Part shown: in pieces, positions 51,500 through 62,540 of the stretch
How positions within the stretch are numbered: the first letter of the stretch is position 1
Layout of the letters: each line of letters begins with the position of its first letter
Source of the DNA: Ruegeria discodermiae
GTDB lineage: Bacteria; Pseudomonadota; Alphaproteobacteria; Rhodobacterales; Rhodobacteraceae
Reading direction: 5' to 3'
NCBI RefSeq assembly: GCF_030758345.1
Contig: NZ_JAVAMO010000004.1
Span: 62,001-126,000, forward strand
Length of the DNA stretch: 64,000 nucleotides
The notes under the pieces: model-generated
Databases searched by the model: none
What the model saw: the letters and a program-made list of their open reading frames with translations, nothing else
What the model was told of the DNA's origin: nothing
Position numbers and translations under genes: made by a program

Positions 51500-51937
51500 A
51501 TGACACAATACGCACTGATCATGCTGGCCGCCGGGATCGGCATACCGGTTCTTGCCGCATTAAACGCAGCGCTTGGCAAGCTCATTGGGTCGCCAACCGC
51601 TGCGGGCGTGGTCCTGTTTGCGATCGCCTTGGCGGCTTCCGCGCTGATTATGATGCTGTTTCCCGGTCCTCAGGCATTGGCAAAGCTGGGCGGCGCGCCG
51701 AAACACCTGTTTCTGGCGGGCTTGTTAGTCGCGTTCTATGTGCTGTCGATCACCCATGTCGCCCCGCATTTCGGGGTCGGCAACGCGGTGTTCTTCGTGC
51801 TGATCGGTCAGTTGATCTCAGCCGCGGCCATCGACCACTACGGACTATTTGGTGCGCAGGTAAGTCCCCTGAATTTGACGCGCGCGGCGGGTATTGCGAT
51901 CATGGCCGTGGGCGTCGCGATCACGCAACTGGCCTGA
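51500..51937 (+). CDS. DMT-type membrane protein (YdcZ/DUF606 family)
   Basis: 145-residue protein with about five membrane helices. It has the DUF606 pattern: [64 protein letters not shown]. It is half a DMT transporter and probably pairs as a dimer. The ligand is unknown. Its end overlaps the convergent lolD gene by 17 bases. Confidence 0.85.
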   Translation: MTQYALIMLAAGIGIPVLAALNAALGKLIGSPTAAGVVLFAIALAASALIMMLFPGPQALAKLGGAPKHLFLAGLLVAFYVLSITHVAPHFGVGNAVFFVLIGQLISAAAIDHYGLFGAQVSPLNLTRAAGIAIMAVGVAITQLA

Positions 51938-52607
51938 TCGCGCCCTCCTCCAGCCGCAAAACTCGGTCCATCCGTGCGGCAAGCTCCAGATTGTGCGTCG
52001 CGATCAGGGCTGACAATCCAGTGCCCGCGACCAGGTCCATCAATGCGCCAAACACCTGATCCGATGTACCAGGATCAAGATTGCCCGTCGGTTCATCCGC
52101 CAGCAGCAGACGCGGCGCATTTGCCAGCGCCCGGCAGAACGCGACCCGCTGCTGTTCACCGCCCGAAAGCGCTGCTGGCCGGTGATCGGCCCGTTCTGCG
52201 ACCCCAACCCGTGCCAACAGGTCCTTTGCCCGCGTCTGCGCCTCTGCCTCTGCGGCCCCGTTCGCCAGTTGCGGCAGGGTGACGTTTTCCAACGCGGTGA
52301 ACTCGGGCAGCAGATGGTGGAACTGATAGACAAAGCCCACATCACGCCGCCGCGTCGCGGTGCGCTTGCGGTCGCTCTTGCCACTCATGTCCTGGCCACC
52401 AATCCGCACGATCCCCTGATCGGGCGTATCCAGCAGGCCCGCGATGTGCAGCAAGGTGGACTTGCCCGCCCCCGACGGGGCCACCAGCGCCACCACTTCG
52501 CCCGGTTCGATTTCAAGGTCAGCGCAGCGCAGCACCGCCACCTCAGCCGGCGTGCCGCGTTTGTAGGATTTGGTCAGCCCCGACAGGCTCAGCACCGGAT
52601 CACTCAT
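51921..52607 (-). CDS. lolD: Lipoprotein-releasing ABC ATPase LolD
   Basis: 228-residue ATPase that powers release of outer-membrane lipoproteins from the inner membrane. It has Walker [10 protein letters not shown], the Q-loop [18 protein letters not shown] typical of LolD/MacB, signature [15 protein letters not shown], Walker [14 protein letters not shown] and [11 protein letters not shown] 52607 overlaps the end of the permease gene by 8 bases, so the two are coupled. Confidence 0.94.
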   Translation of the reverse strand: MSDPVLSLSGLTKSYKRGTPAEVAVLRCADLEIEPGEVVALVAPSGAGKSTLLHIAGLLDTPDQGIVRIGGQDMSGKSDRKRTATRRRDVGFVYQFHHLLPEFTALENVTLPQLANGAAEAEAQTRAKDLLARVGVAERADHRPAALSGGEQQRVAFCRALANAPRLLLADEPTGNLDPGTSDQVFGALMDLVAGTGLSALIATHNLELAARMDRVLRLEEGAIRPVA

Positions 52608-53886
52608 AACGCAACGCCTCAACCGGGTTCATCCGCGCCGCGCGGCGGGCGGGAAAGTAGGTAACGAAAAACGACAGACCCAAGGATAGACCGACCGCCT
52701 TGAGTACATCGGACAAGTGCAACTCGGCCGGTAGGGCGTAGATGCCCCGGATGGCCGGGTCCCAGACGCCGCCGCCCATCGCATAGTTCACGAAGGAGAA
52801 GATCGGATCGATATAGATCGCGAAGAGACAGCCCAGCACCACGCCCAGCGCGGTTCCGATCAACCCGGTGAAGGCGCCGCAGATGAAGAAGACCCGCAGC
52901 ACGGACCCCTCGCTTAGCCCGATGGTGCGCAGGATGCCGATATCGCGCCCCTTGTTCTTGACCAGCATGATCAGGCCGGAAACGATGTTCATCGCCGCGA
53001 TCAGGACAAGGATCGACAAGATGATGAACATCACGTTGTCCTCGACCTCCAGCGCGCGCAGGAACCCGCCGGAGGCATCCTGCCAGGTCCAGGCCCGCGC
53101 GGTATCTCCGGCGGCGACAAGGATCGGGATCACCACCTTGTCCAGCGCTTCCGGCTCTTCGACCATCACTTCAATTTCGTCCGCCACACCCTCGCGATTG
53201 AAGAAACTTTGCGCCTCGGCGAAAGGCATGTAAACGCGGGTATTGTCGATGTCATAGCGCCCGGCGCTGAACACATAGACCACCTCATACGCGTTGACCC
53301 GCGGCGAGGTGCCAAACGCGGTCTTGGCCCCGTCGGGCGAGATCAGCTTGACCCGGTCACCGACGCTGGCCCCGATCGTGCGCGCAACGCCGGACCCGAT
53401 GGCGATCCCCTCGCCAAACCGCGCCAGATCGCCATAGGAGGTCTCGCCATCCGCGATACCCGGCAGGCTAGCGAGGTCGTCGGCGGAGATGCCCAGAACC
53501 TGCACCCCGGCATTGCGGCCCTGCTGCGCGATCATCACCTGCCCGCGCACCAGCGGCGCGGCGCGGTTCACACCGGGAACCTGCGCCACCTTCTCGGCCA
53601 TAGCGTCATAATCGGAGATCGTCCGGTTCACCCGCCCCTGCGCATCCACCTCGCCCACGCTGTAGACCGTCACATGGGCGTTGGCACCCAGAATGGTGCC
53701 GACAAATTCGGACCGGAAGCCAGAGCGCACGGCAAGCGTGGCAATCAGGGCAAAGACCGCCAGGGTGATCCCGATCAGGCTGATCCAGGTCATCACGCTA
53801 ACGCCCCCCTCGGCACGACGCGCCCTCAGGTAGCGCCACGCGATTTTCCATTCGAACGGGGCAAAAGGTGCCGGTTGAGAGGCCAT
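52600..53886 (-). CDS. lolC: Lipoprotein-releasing ABC permease LolC/LolE
   Basis: 428-residue inner-membrane permease: [26 protein letters not shown] at the start, one N-terminal helix, a large periplasmic domain (about 50-270) and three C-terminal helices with the MacB/FtsX pattern [25 protein letters not shown]. The [13 protein letters not shown] end is typical. A single permease gene is present, suggesting a homodimeric LolF-type complex rather than separate LolC and LolE. Confidence 0.93.
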   Translation of the reverse strand: MASQPAPFAPFEWKIAWRYLRARRAEGGVSVMTWISLIGITLAVFALIATLAVRSGFRSEFVGTILGANAHVTVYSVGEVDAQGRVNRTISDYDAMAEKVAQVPGVNRAAPLVRGQVMIAQQGRNAGVQVLGISADDLASLPGIADGETSYGDLARFGEGIAIGSGVARTIGASVGDRVKLISPDGAKTAFGTSPRVNAYEVVYVFSAGRYDIDNTRVYMPFAEAQSFFNREGVADEIEVMVEEPEALDKVVIPILVAAGDTARAWTWQDASGGFLRALEVEDNVMFIILSILVLIAAMNIVSGLIMLVKNKGRDIGILRTIGLSEGSVLRVFFICGAFTGLIGTALGVVLGCLFAIYIDPIFSFVNYAMGGGVWDPAIRGIYALPAELHLSDVLKAVGLSLGLSFFVTYFPARRAARMNPVEALRYE

Positions 53887-54017
53887 TACGGAGTTCCTCG
53901 AAACAAAGTCGGCGCAACCTGCGTCGTCAACCGTCCGGGGTCAAGCGGCGATAGCGCGCAGGAGGCGGCAGTCAATTGCCGATGGCCTCAATCCGCCTGC
54001 ACCGGGCCAGCAGCCGC

Positions 54018-54803
54018 TCAGGCATCACGATACCGGGGCAGGTCGTCGCAAAGCGCGGGCATATACGCCTCAAACCCGCGCAAATTGCGCTTGCGCAGGC
54101 TGCGCCGGATTTCTTTCACGACGCGATAAGGCGCGGGTCCCTTGGCGGCCTTGCTGCTGTCCTGCCGCTCGCGTTGGCTTGTCTCTTGCACCCCTTCACT
54201 ACCCGGAGAGATACAGCACATCTGCTGCACCGCCACGGCGGGAAAAAGCTGGACCGGATCAACGCCAGTGCGGGCGCGAAAAACGAAATCATCCAGCGTT
54301 TCGCAGTAGGTTTCGCCATCCGCCAGTAACCGCCGGGCGGCTGCGGATGACACCGCGTAGCAGGCGGCACTTGGCACCGGCTCGACGATCGCGCGCAGCT
54401 GCCAGCCGTTCATTTCGGTGGCAGGCCCATAGCGGCGCATTGCGTTGAACCCGTCGAGCTTGACCACACCGAAATGCTGACCCTCCAGCGCCGCCAGCAG
54501 GCTCGGGAAAGCGGTGGACACAAAAATATCATCCTCGCAGACGATACCCACCGTGTCCTCAATATCTGCGATCCGGCGCCAGACCGCGCGGTGGCTTTCG
54601 AACACCGCCTGCTCAGAGCGTTTCAACTCCCACCGGTCCCGCCAGCTATGGGGGGTATAGCCCGGCGCTGCGAAGCCCGGATCAGTTGCGTCGATGGCAC
54701 TGATCCGATTCAGGTGCTGTTCGAGCCTCACCTTGGCGAATTCCGTCTGCATCGCGGAAAATCTCTCTGGCGATCGGTCGAGGTTGATGACGAATATCTG
54801 CAT
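54018..54803 (-). CDS. Glycosyltransferase family 25 protein
   Basis: 261-residue GT25 enzyme. The N-terminus is MQIFVINLDRSPERFSAMQ, followed by AVFESHRAVWRRIADIEDT and ICEDDIFVS, the DxD-like metal motif of the family. GT25 enzymes transfer galactose or glucose in LPS outer core. The C-terminal third is basic and variable. It starts 2 bases after the stop of the GT2 gene, so they are one transcript. Confidence 0.85.
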   Translation of the reverse strand: MQIFVINLDRSPERFSAMQTEFAKVRLEQHLNRISAIDATDPGFAAPGYTPHSWRDRWELKRSEQAVFESHRAVWRRIADIEDTVGIVCEDDIFVSTAFPSLLAALEGQHFGVVKLDGFNAMRRYGPATEMNGWQLRAIVEPVPSAACYAVSSAAARRLLADGETYCETLDDFVFRARTGVDPVQLFPAVAVQQMCCISPGSEGVQETSQRERQDSSKAAKGPAPYRVVKEIRRSLRKRNLRGFEAYMPALCDDLPRYRDA

Positions 54804-54805
54804 GA

Positions 54806-55711
54806 TCAGCCCTGCAAATAGTCCCATTTGCGCCAGGGCTGTATCCGCCTGCGCAACGTGATCTTCAGGCTGTGCAGGGCCGCCCGCCGCATCGTCTCGT
54901 TACCTCTCGCGGCCCGCAGCGCCGCCCGACACATCGAGATCGGCAATTGCCCGCTGCGATACCAGTTCAGCGTCTCTTCACCGTCGATCCTGCCACGCCC
55001 CGCCAACTTGCCAAAGTAACGGCTCCAGACCTCGGCATAATCCTTGGCAACTCCCATCACATTGGCCGACACGCCCCGTGCGCTGAACTTGGACACCGGC
55101 AGTTTGGTACCCACGCCGGAATGCCCTTCCATCAGCATCCGAAAGACAAAGTCGTAATCCGACGCCACGCGATAAGACAGGTCATGCCCACCAAGCGCCA
55201 GAAACACCTCGCGCCGCACCAGCATCGAGTTATGGCAAAACGGCATCCGCTGCAGGAAGGCAGACAGGTTCGTGCGGCTGTGGTTCTTGGTGCGGCCATC
55301 CTCAAGCGTCTGCAGCGTGCCGCCATAGACAAAATCGGGCTGCGTGGCCTGCACCAATGCGGCCAACTCACCTAAGATGTCGGTGCTCGCGAGCGAGTCG
55401 TCGGAGTTCAGGAAGATCACATAGTCACCGCTGGCAAGGGCAACCGCCTTGTTCATCGCATCGTAAAGCCCGGCATCCGCATCGCTTTGATAAATGATGG
55501 GAATCGCCGTCGCATCGGCACAAATCTCTGCCTGCCACTCTTCAAGCAGGGGCTGGGTGCCATCTGTTGACGCTCCGTCCCAGATCACATGTTCCACCGC
55601 ACGAAAGCTCTGGGCCTGCACGCAATCCAGCGCCGCGCGCATCGTCTCACGGCGCCGGGCCTCAATGAGGTTCCGGGTCACTGTGATCACCGATATCAGC
55701 GGTTTGGACAT
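54806..55711 (-). CDS. Glycosyltransferase family 2 protein
   Basis: 301-residue GT-A enzyme. It begins PLISVITVTRNLIEARR, has the nucleotide-sugar acidic motifs WDGASTDGT and FLNSDDSLAS, and YRVASDYDFVFRMLMEG in the acceptor half. It resembles the WcaA-like transferases of surface polysaccharides. Acceptor unknown. Start ATG 55711 is 13 bases after the proS stop and the gene runs with the GT25 gene. Confidence 0.88.
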   Translation of the reverse strand: MSKPLISVITVTRNLIEARRRETMRAALDCVQAQSFRAVEHVIWDGASTDGTQPLLEEWQAEICADATAIPIIYQSDADAGLYDAMNKAVALASGDYVIFLNSDDSLASTDILGELAALVQATQPDFVYGGTLQTLEDGRTKNHSRTNLSAFLQRMPFCHNSMLVRREVFLALGGHDLSYRVASDYDFVFRMLMEGHSGVGTKLPVSKFSARGVSANVMGVAKDYAEVWSRYFGKLAGRGRIDGEETLNWYRSGQLPISMCRAALRAARGNETMRRAALHSLKITLRRRIQPWRKWDYLQG

Positions 55712-55724
55712 GGCGGGCCGCCGG

Positions 55725-57122
55725 TCACAGCCAGGTGTGAAACGGCCTGCCTGCCATCGGCTCGGGGTGTTCCTCGGTGCCGCCGCGATGCGGGGCATAG
55801 ATGCTTGCCACTTTCTTGACGGCTTCTTCCGGGCTCAATTCTTCGCTTGTCCCCGTGCGGCGGCTGGTCAGTTCGACCACGCCGTTCTTCAGCCCGCGCG
55901 GGCCGACGGTAATCCGCCAAGGCAGACCGATCAGGTCCATGGTGGCAAACTTGCCCCCTGCCCGCTCGTTGCGGTCATCATAAAGCGGCTCCAAGCCGAT
56001 GGCGGTCAGGGCCTTGTAGAGTTGATCGCAGGCCGCATCTGCCTGCTCGTCCCCCTGTTTGAGGTTGACGATCCCACAATGGAACGGCGTTACACCTTCG
56101 GGCCAGATGATGCCATTATCGTCATGGCTAGCCTCGATGATGGCGCCGACCAGACGGCTGACACCGATCCCGTGGCTGCCCATATGCACCGGGACCGGCT
56201 TGCCATCCGGGCCCTGCACCGTCGCGCCCATCGGCTCGGAATACTTGGTGCCGAAATAGAAGATCTGCCCCACCTCGATCCCGCGCGCCACGCGGCGGCG
56301 CTCTTCGGGCACCTGATCGAATAGGGCCGCATCATGGGTCTCATCCGTGCGGGCGTATTTGGAGGTGAACTCTTCAAGAATCGCCTGGCATTGCGCCTTG
56401 TCATCATAGTCAATCTCACGATCGCCAAAGGTCAGATCGGTGACAGCACTGTCATAGAACACCTCGGATTCGCCCGTGTCGGCCAGCACCAGGAATTCAT
56501 GCGTGTCGTCGCCGCCGATGGGGCCGGAATCGGCGCGCATCGGGATTGCCTGCAGGCCCATCCGCTCATAAGTGCGCAGGTAGCTGACCAGATGGCGGTT
56601 ATAGGCGTGCAGCGCGTCTTCCTTGGTCAGGTCGAAATTATAGCCGTCCTTCATGTAGAACTCGCGCCCCCGCATCACGCCGAAACGCGGGCGGATTTCA
56701 TCGCGAAACTTCCACTGGATCTGGTAGAGCGTCAGCGGCAGATCCTTGTAGCTGCTGACATGGCTGCGGAAGATATCGGTCACCAGTTCCTCGGCGGTCG
56801 GCGTGAACAGCATGTCCCGGTCATGCCGGTCCTTCATGCGCAGCATTTCCTGGCCATAGGCCTCATATCGCCCGCTCTCGCGCCAGAGGTCCGCCGATTG
56901 CATCACCGGCATCTGGATTGGGATATGGCCCGCACGAATCTGTTCTTCATGCACGATATTCTCGATCTTGCGCAGCACCTTGAAACCCAGCGGTAGCCAG
57001 GAATAGATCCCGGCGGTGGCCTGCTTGATCATGCCCGCGCGCAGCATCAGCCGGTGGCTCACGATCTGGGCCTCGGAGGGGTTTTCCTTGAGAACAGGCA
57101 GAAAGTAACGGCTGAGGCGCAT
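55725..57122 (-). CDS. proS: Prolyl-tRNA synthetase (short alphaproteobacterial form)
   Basis: Charges tRNA-Pro with proline. The 465-residue enzyme has the class II motifs: motif 1 in [20 protein letters not shown], motif 2 [26 protein letters not shown] and motif 3 [16 protein letters not shown], then an anticodon domain (about 375-465). The cis-editing INS domain of E. coli ProRS is absent, as usual in alphaproteobacteria, so Ala-tRNA-Pro clearance would rely on a separate ProXp enzyme. ATG 57122 starts the conserved [12 protein letters not shown]. Confidence 0.96.
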   Translation of the reverse strand: MRLSRYFLPVLKENPSEAQIVSHRLMLRAGMIKQATAGIYSWLPLGFKVLRKIENIVHEEQIRAGHIPIQMPVMQSADLWRESGRYEAYGQEMLRMKDRHDRDMLFTPTAEELVTDIFRSHVSSYKDLPLTLYQIQWKFRDEIRPRFGVMRGREFYMKDGYNFDLTKEDALHAYNRHLVSYLRTYERMGLQAIPMRADSGPIGGDDTHEFLVLADTGESEVFYDSAVTDLTFGDREIDYDDKAQCQAILEEFTSKYARTDETHDAALFDQVPEERRRVARGIEVGQIFYFGTKYSEPMGATVQGPDGKPVPVHMGSHGIGVSRLVGAIIEASHDDNGIIWPEGVTPFHCGIVNLKQGDEQADAACDQLYKALTAIGLEPLYDDRNERAGGKFATMDLIGLPWRITVGPRGLKNGVVELTSRRTGTSEELSPEEAVKKVASIYAPHRGGTEEHPEPMAGRPFHTWL

Positions 57123-57291
57123 GGTTTGACCCTGGAGGTAAAGTTTGAGTTGAACCGTGATTATGCCAAAGCCCCGGCGGGGGCAATCCGAACCTGTTCC
57201 AGCGGGCGACCTCCGATACGTCGCAATTGGGATTGACCAATGGCCCGGCAATCCCGAACTCTGGCGCGAAGCACAGTGGGCGGAGGATAGG

Positions 57292-58659
57292 ATGGCCGAC
57301 ACGATTAGCGAACCGGCGCGCGAGATACCGGTTGTGCATCGCACCGAGGTTCTTGTTGTAGGCTCCGGCCCCGGTGGCCTTGCTGCGGCGCTTGCCGCCG
57401 CGCGCGCCGGTGCCGAAGTGACCTTGCTGGAGCGGTTTGGCTGTTTCGGTGGCAATATCACCGCCGTGGGTGTCGAGGGTTTTGCATGGTACCGGCATGA
57501 AAAAACCGTCGAGGCGGGTGGCATCGGCTGGGAATTCGAGCAACGCGCCAAGGAGATGGGCGCAGCGGTGCCGGAATCGCAATCGCTCAGCTACGAGTTG
57601 GACAGCGAAGGCTTCAAGCTGGTGGCTGACAAGCTGGTAGAGGAGGCAGGCATACACCCGATGATGCACCGCCAATTCGTGGCCCCGATCATGGAGGGCA
57701 ACCGCGTCACCGGCGTCATCGTGGAATCAAAGGCGGGGCGCGAGGCCATTCTCGCCCGTGTCGTCATTGATGCCACCGGGGATGCAGATGTGGCGCATCG
57801 CGCTGGCGCGCCGACCTACAAGACGGACCCAGAACAAATGATGGCCGCCTCGGTCATGTTCCATCTGGCCGGGGTCGACAAGCGCGCCTTCATGGAGGGG
57901 ATCAAAGCTGATCCGCAGACCTACAAGGACTGGGGCGGCGGTGGTGAGTGGGTGATCGAGACCAGCGGCAAAGAGGACGACATGTTCTCACCCTTCATCA
58001 AGAAACCTTTTGATCAGGCCATCAAAGAGGGGCTGATCCCCGCCAATCTGAATACCATCGCCGGAACCTGGGGCGCCCTGCACGACACTGGCGAGCTGAC
58101 CTACATGAATCTGATCCATCTCGACGCAGTGGACGGCACCGACCCCGACAGCCTGACGTGGGGAGAGATCGAGGGGCGGCGGCAGTCGATGCTGGCGATC
58201 GAGGCACTGCGCCGGTTCATGCCGGGCTGCGAGAACGCGCGGCTGCGCAATTTCGGCATGACCATCGGCGTGCGCGATACCCGCAAGATCGATGCTGCCT
58301 ATAATATGACCGAGGATAATGTGCGCCACGAGGGCCGGTTCGAGGATACAATCGGCATCTATCCCGAATTCATTGACGGCTATGGCATTCTGATCCTGCC
58401 CACAACCGGGCGCTATATGCAGATCCCCTACCGCTCGCTGCTGCCCAAGGGAATCAGCGGTCTGCTGGTTGCGGGCCGGTCGACCGGTGGTGACCGGATC
58501 GCCCATGCGGCCACCCGCAACATGTCCTGCTGCGCAGTTGCCGGGCAAGGCGCAGGCGTGGCGGCGGCATTGTCGCTAAAGAGCAACCGGGCATTGGACG
58601 AAATCGACCTAAGCGCCGTTCAAAGTGAATTACAGCAGCAAGGGGTGCGAACACACTAG
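57292..58659 (+). CDS. FAD-dependent oxidoreductase (FAD_oxidored family)
   Basis: 455-residue flavoprotein with an N-terminal dinucleotide fold, [30 protein letters not shown], then [33 protein letters not shown], and near the C-terminus [33 protein letters not shown]. This matches the PF12831 family, whose substrates are mostly unknown. ATG 57292 has GGAGG 6 bases upstream. It is divergent from proS. Confidence 0.87.
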   Translation: MADTISEPAREIPVVHRTEVLVVGSGPGGLAAALAAARAGAEVTLLERFGCFGGNITAVGVEGFAWYRHEKTVEAGGIGWEFEQRAKEMGAAVPESQSLSYELDSEGFKLVADKLVEEAGIHPMMHRQFVAPIMEGNRVTGVIVESKAGREAILARVVIDATGDADVAHRAGAPTYKTDPEQMMAASVMFHLAGVDKRAFMEGIKADPQTYKDWGGGGEWVIETSGKEDDMFSPFIKKPFDQAIKEGLIPANLNTIAGTWGALHDTGELTYMNLIHLDAVDGTDPDSLTWGEIEGRRQSMLAIEALRRFMPGCENARLRNFGMTIGVRDTRKIDAAYNMTEDNVRHEGRFEDTIGIYPEFIDGYGILILPTTGRYMQIPYRSLLPKGISGLLVAGRSTGGDRIAHAATRNMSCCAVAGQGAGVAAALSLKSNRALDEIDLSAVQSELQQQGVRTH

Positions 58660-58767
58660 CTGGCGCGGACGTTGCCCAAGGGGCGGGATACCGTTGCGAA
58701 ACCCGGAACACCCTCTTGATCGCCAGCGCCCCATGGGCGATGAGTGTGGCCAGCGCAGAGAGGTCCT

Positions 58768-59835
58768 ATGTCACTCCCAGTTGCAACTCAGCTTCGGTAT
58801 TGGGGCATCGCTGCGGCGGTGTTCATTCTGGTCATGTGGGCCCTGGGTAACGTTCTGTTACCCTTTGTCATCGGTGCGGCCATTGCCTATTTCCTTGATC
58901 CGGTTGCGGACCGGCTGGAAAGCATGGGCCTGTCGCGCGTCGCGGCAACGGCCTTGATCACCGTCGCATCGGTGCTGCTCTTTGTCATAGCGCTTCTGCT
59001 GGTGATACCGGCGCTGATCACCCAGTTGGCCGATCTGATCAATATCCTGCCGCAGCTCTATCACGATGCGCGCAGCTTCGTGCACGAAAAGCTCCCATCC
59101 TTGCTGGATCGAGATTCCAACGTGCATCAGATTCTCACGTCGATCGGCGACGCGGTAAAGGCGAAATCCGGCGAGCTTTTGCAGACGATCCTTGGATCGG
59201 CGGCCTCGGCAATCAATATCGTGATCCTGTTGATCGTTGCTCCGGTTGTGGCGGTCTATCTGCTGCTTGACTGGGACCGTATGATTGCGCGGATTGATCA
59301 ATTGCTGCCCCGGGAACATGTCGTGGTCATTCGTCGTCTGGCGGGTGAGATCGACACCGTCCTGGCCTCTTTCGTGCGGGGCATGGGGACTGTCTGCCTG
59401 ATCCTTGGCAGCTATTACGCCATCGCCTTGATGCTTGTCGGGCTTCAATTCGGCCTTGTTGTTGGCGCCATCGCCGGGCTGGTGACCTTCATCCCCTATC
59501 TGGGTGCCTTGATCGGGGGCGCGTTGGCGATCGGGTTGGCCCTTTTCCAGTTCTGGGGCGATTGGGTCTCGGTCGGATTGGTCGCAGTGATCTTTGCCAT
59601 CGGCCAGATGGTCGAGGGCAACTTTCTGACGCCCAAGCTTGTGGGCAGTTCGGTGGGGCTGCATCCGGTCTGGCTGCTGCTGGCCCTGTCGGTTTTTGGC
59701 GCGCTGTTCGGGTTTGTCGGCATGCTGGTCGCGGTTCCGATTGCCGCCGCATTGGGCGTGTTGGCGCGGTTTGCCACCGGGCAATATCTGGACAGCAGAT
59801 TGTACGGCAAGCAAAGCGAACAGGACGTCCCTTAA
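58768..59835 (+). CDS. AI-2E family transporter (PerM-like permease)
   Basis: 355-residue membrane protein with seven to eight helices. The AI-2E family motif is GLVTFIPYLGALIGGALAI, and it has the long amphipathic middle (HDARSFVHEKLPSLL). It resembles PerM, which in many proteobacteria lies next to hda, as here. Export of AI-2 is only one proposed role. The start has GAGAGG 5 bases upstream, and the stop abuts the hda start. Confidence 0.9.
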   Translation: MSLPVATQLRYWGIAAAVFILVMWALGNVLLPFVIGAAIAYFLDPVADRLESMGLSRVAATALITVASVLLFVIALLLVIPALITQLADLINILPQLYHDARSFVHEKLPSLLDRDSNVHQILTSIGDAVKAKSGELLQTILGSAASAINIVILLIVAPVVAVYLLLDWDRMIARIDQLLPREHVVVIRRLAGEIDTVLASFVRGMGTVCLILGSYYAIALMLVGLQFGLVVGAIAGLVTFIPYLGALIGGALAIGLALFQFWGDWVSVGLVAVIFAIGQMVEGNFLTPKLVGSSVGLHPVWLLLALSVFGALFGFVGMLVAVPIAAALGVLARFATGQYLDSRLYGKQSEQDVP

Positions 59836-60525
59836 ATGGCCGAACAGCTCAGCTTCGAGTTGCCATCAAAAACCGCACGCGGGCGCGAGGATTTTTTCGT
59901 GTCTCCCTCCAACGCCATGGCGGTGGCGTTGCTCTCGGCCTCGACCTGGCCGGGCGGCAAGCTGGTGCTGAGTGGCCCGGAGGGGTCGGGCAAGACTCAT
60001 CTGCTCCATGTCTGGGCTGCTGAGACCGGTGCGCAAATCGTATCGGCCACCGCGCTGGCATCCCAAGATTTGCTACAGCTCTCCGACGGCCCCGTCGCGG
60101 TCGAGGATCTGCCACGGATCGCCACGGACACCGGCGCGCAGGACGCAATGTTTCACCTGCACAACCTGACATTGGCCAATGGTCAGCCGCTGCTGATGAC
60201 CGGGCGTGGCGCGCCGCCCTTCTGGGCGCTGTCGCTGCCGGATCTGCAAAGCCGCGTGCAGGGCGCACAGCATGTGGCGCTGGAGCCGCCCGATGACGAA
60301 TTGCTGGGGGCGGTCATCGCCAAACTCTTCTTCGACCGCCAGCTCAACCCGCGCCCGGATCTGATCCGCTATCTGGTGCGCCATATGGACCGCCGATTTG
60401 ACGCCGCCGCGCGCATGGTCGACCGGCTTGACCATATCGCGCTGACCGAAAAGCGCGAAATCACGCGAGCATTGGCCGCCCGTTTGATGGCGGAAGACGC
60501 CGATCTGGCCACGGCAGGGAATTGA
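59836..60525 (+). CDS. hdaA: DnaA regulatory inactivator HdaA
   Basis: 229-residue AAA+ protein that promotes ATP hydrolysis by DnaA after initiation and limits re-replication. The N-terminal QLSFELP is a beta-clamp binding motif. Walker A is GPEGSGKTH and the Box VII-like region DLQSRVQGAQ carries the arginine finger. The Walker B strand VAVEDLPR has the acidic pair slightly altered. The gene starts in the base after the AI-2E permease stop, so they are co-translated. Confidence 0.92.
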   Translation: MAEQLSFELPSKTARGREDFFVSPSNAMAVALLSASTWPGGKLVLSGPEGSGKTHLLHVWAAETGAQIVSATALASQDLLQLSDGPVAVEDLPRIATDTGAQDAMFHLHNLTLANGQPLLMTGRGAPPFWALSLPDLQSRVQGAQHVALEPPDDELLGAVIAKLFFDRQLNPRPDLIRYLVRHMDRRFDAAARMVDRLDHIALTEKREITRALAARLMAEDADLATAGN

Positions 60526-60571
60526 CCCATGCGACACGACCCTGCATCCTCTGAACAGCGATAGGCACGAT

Positions 60572-62113
60572 ATGGACCAGCACACATACAGAGCCCCGGA
60601 TTGGGGGGAGTTCGGAACCCCGCTGTTCAATGATCCCGGCGCGCGCGCGCTGTCGCGTGTTGGCGTGGTTGATGTGGGCTCGAACTCTGTCCGGCTGGTG
60701 ATCTTTGACGGGGCCGCACGCTCTCCGGCTTATTTCTACAACGAGAAGCTGATGTGTGGACTGGGGGCCGGGCTGTCCGAGACCGGGCTGCTCAACCCCA
60801 CGGGCCGCGAGCGGGCATTGGCCGCGCTGCACCGTTTTCAGCATCTGGCCGAAGGGCTGGACCTGCCGCCCCTGCGCGCCGTTGCCACCGCCGCTGTACG
60901 CGAGGCCGAGGACGGGCCGGAATTCTGCGCCGAGGTCAAGAAAAAGACCGGGCTGACCATTCAGGTCATCGATGGCGATGAGGAAGCGCGGCTATCGGCG
61001 CAGGGCGTGCTGCTGGGCTGGCCGGGTGCCTATGGGCTGATCTGCGATATCGGCGGCTCGTCGATGGAATTGGCGGAAATATCAAATGGTCAGGTCGGCC
61101 GCCGCCTGACCTCGCCGCTGGGTCCGCTAAAGCTGCGGGATATCCGTGGCGGCAGGCGCGGCCGCAAAGCTCAGATCAAGAACGTCATGGAAGATCTGCG
61201 CGACCAGTTGGGCCCGCAACGCGACCGGCTGTTTCTGGTCGGCGGCAGCTGGCGGGCGATTGCGCGTCTGGACATGCTGCGCCGGGGCTATCCGATGGCA
61301 GTGCTGCATGAATACCGGATGACAGCCTCAGACATCCGAAAGACGGTGAAATTCATTGAAGCGGGTGACCCTGAAGAGCTGCGCAGCGCCGCAGGTGTCT
61401 CGGGCTCGCGCATGGCGCTGGTGCCTTATGCGATGGACGTACTGACCCGCCTGATCCGAACCTTCAAGCCCAAAGATATCGCCGTGTCCAGCTATGGCAT
61501 CCGCGAAGGGCTGCTCTATGAACAGATGTCGCAGAAATTGCGCGACCGAGACCCGCTGATCGAAGCCTGCCGCTTTGCCGAAGACAAGGATGCCCGCCTG
61601 CCCGGGTTCGGCAAACAGCTTTTTGACTTCGTCATGCCGCTGTTCAAATCGCAACCCGCCGATATCAGGCGCCTGGTCAAAGCGGCCTGCCTGCTGCATG
61701 ACGTCAGTTGGCGCGCGCATCCCGATTATCGCGCCGAGGTCTGTTTCGACTATGTCACCCGCGCCAATCTGGGTGGTTTGAAACATTCCGAACGGGTCTT
61801 TCTGGGCCTTGCCCTGCAGCACCGCTATCGCAACAAACGCGAAGGCAACCGGTTCGAACCGCTCTATGAGTTGCTGGACGAAAAGGGCCAGAAACAGGCC
61901 GAGATCCTCGGCAAGGCGATGCGCTTTGGCGCTATGATGTGGATGCGTGAGGATTCCAAGATCGGCAAACTGAACTGGTTCCCGAAAAAGCGCGTGCTGG
62001 AACTGCGCATGCCCGCCTCGGCCCGCCCGCTGTTCAGCGAGATTGCCGAAGCGCGACTGAATTCGCTCAGCTCAGCGCTTGAGGCCGAAACCAGGATGCT
62101 GATCCGCGACTGA
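60572..62113 (+). CDS. ppx: Ppx/GppA exopolyphosphatase
   Basis: 513-residue ASKHA-fold phosphatase: VGVVDVGSNSVRLVIFDG, RAVATAAVREAEDGPEF, ICDIGGSSMELAEI, and an HD-like C-terminal region with KAACLLHDVSWRAHPDYRAEV. It hydrolyses polyphosphate or pppGpp. It begins 46 bp after hdaA. No ppk gene lies between, although polyphosphate kinase often occupies that place in relatives. The gap contains only an 11-codon ORF. Confidence 0.93.
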   Translation: MDQHTYRAPDWGEFGTPLFNDPGARALSRVGVVDVGSNSVRLVIFDGAARSPAYFYNEKLMCGLGAGLSETGLLNPTGRERALAALHRFQHLAEGLDLPPLRAVATAAVREAEDGPEFCAEVKKKTGLTIQVIDGDEEARLSAQGVLLGWPGAYGLICDIGGSSMELAEISNGQVGRRLTSPLGPLKLRDIRGGRRGRKAQIKNVMEDLRDQLGPQRDRLFLVGGSWRAIARLDMLRRGYPMAVLHEYRMTASDIRKTVKFIEAGDPEELRSAAGVSGSRMALVPYAMDVLTRLIRTFKPKDIAVSSYGIREGLLYEQMSQKLRDRDPLIEACRFAEDKDARLPGFGKQLFDFVMPLFKSQPADIRRLVKAACLLHDVSWRAHPDYRAEVCFDYVTRANLGGLKHSERVFLGLALQHRYRNKREGNRFEPLYELLDEKGQKQAEILGKAMRFGAMMWMREDSKIGKLNWFPKKRVLELRMPASARPLFSEIAEARLNSLSSALEAETRMLIRD

Positions 62114-62121
62114 TCCCGTGT

Positions 62122-62502
62122 TCAGATTTCTGTGCCTTCGAGGTTGGGTTCTGCGTCCTGTCCGGGCGTCTCGGGCTTCGGATCAGGGCCCGGCTCGGGC
62201 TTGCGACGGATGATGATATCGCCATTGGGCAGGATTTCGGGCATCTCATAGACGCTCCAATCCTTCACCTCCTGCGCCATATCGGCAAAGGCGGGTCCCA
62301 TTTCCTCAAAGAAGCTCAGCATTGAGGGGCCAAGTTCGTCGGCAAGCCCTAGAAGGCCTTGCAAGGTGGGCTCCATTTCTTGTCGCAGCCCGTCCAAAAA
62401 CAGCTCCGCTCCGAGATCCATCAGCGATCGTCCCTGATCTTCCTGAGCGGAGACCGGCACCGCAAGACCGGCAGTCAGAGCAATGGCAAGCATCATACGC
62501 AT
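62122..62502 (-). CDS. Small exported acidic protein, family unknown
   Basis: 126 residues from the ATG at 62502, chosen for the signal peptide MMLAIALTAGLAVPVSAQED. The mature part is acidic and helical (LMDLGAELFLDGLRQEMEPTL, MLSFFEEMGPAFADMAQEVKDW) and ends in a proline-rich, disordered tail (KPEPGPDPKPETPGQDAEP). Conserved in Rhodobacteraceae as far as I recall, but with no assigned function. It is convergent with ppx. Confidence 0.75.
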   Translation of the reverse strand: MRMMLAIALTAGLAVPVSAQEDQGRSLMDLGAELFLDGLRQEMEPTLQGLLGLADELGPSMLSFFEEMGPAFADMAQEVKDWSVYEMPEILPNGDIIIRRKPEPGPDPKPETPGQDAEPNLEGTEI

Positions 62503-62540
62503 GAGCTGAGTATAGGCGCGGTTGGGTCGGTGTTCAAAGG

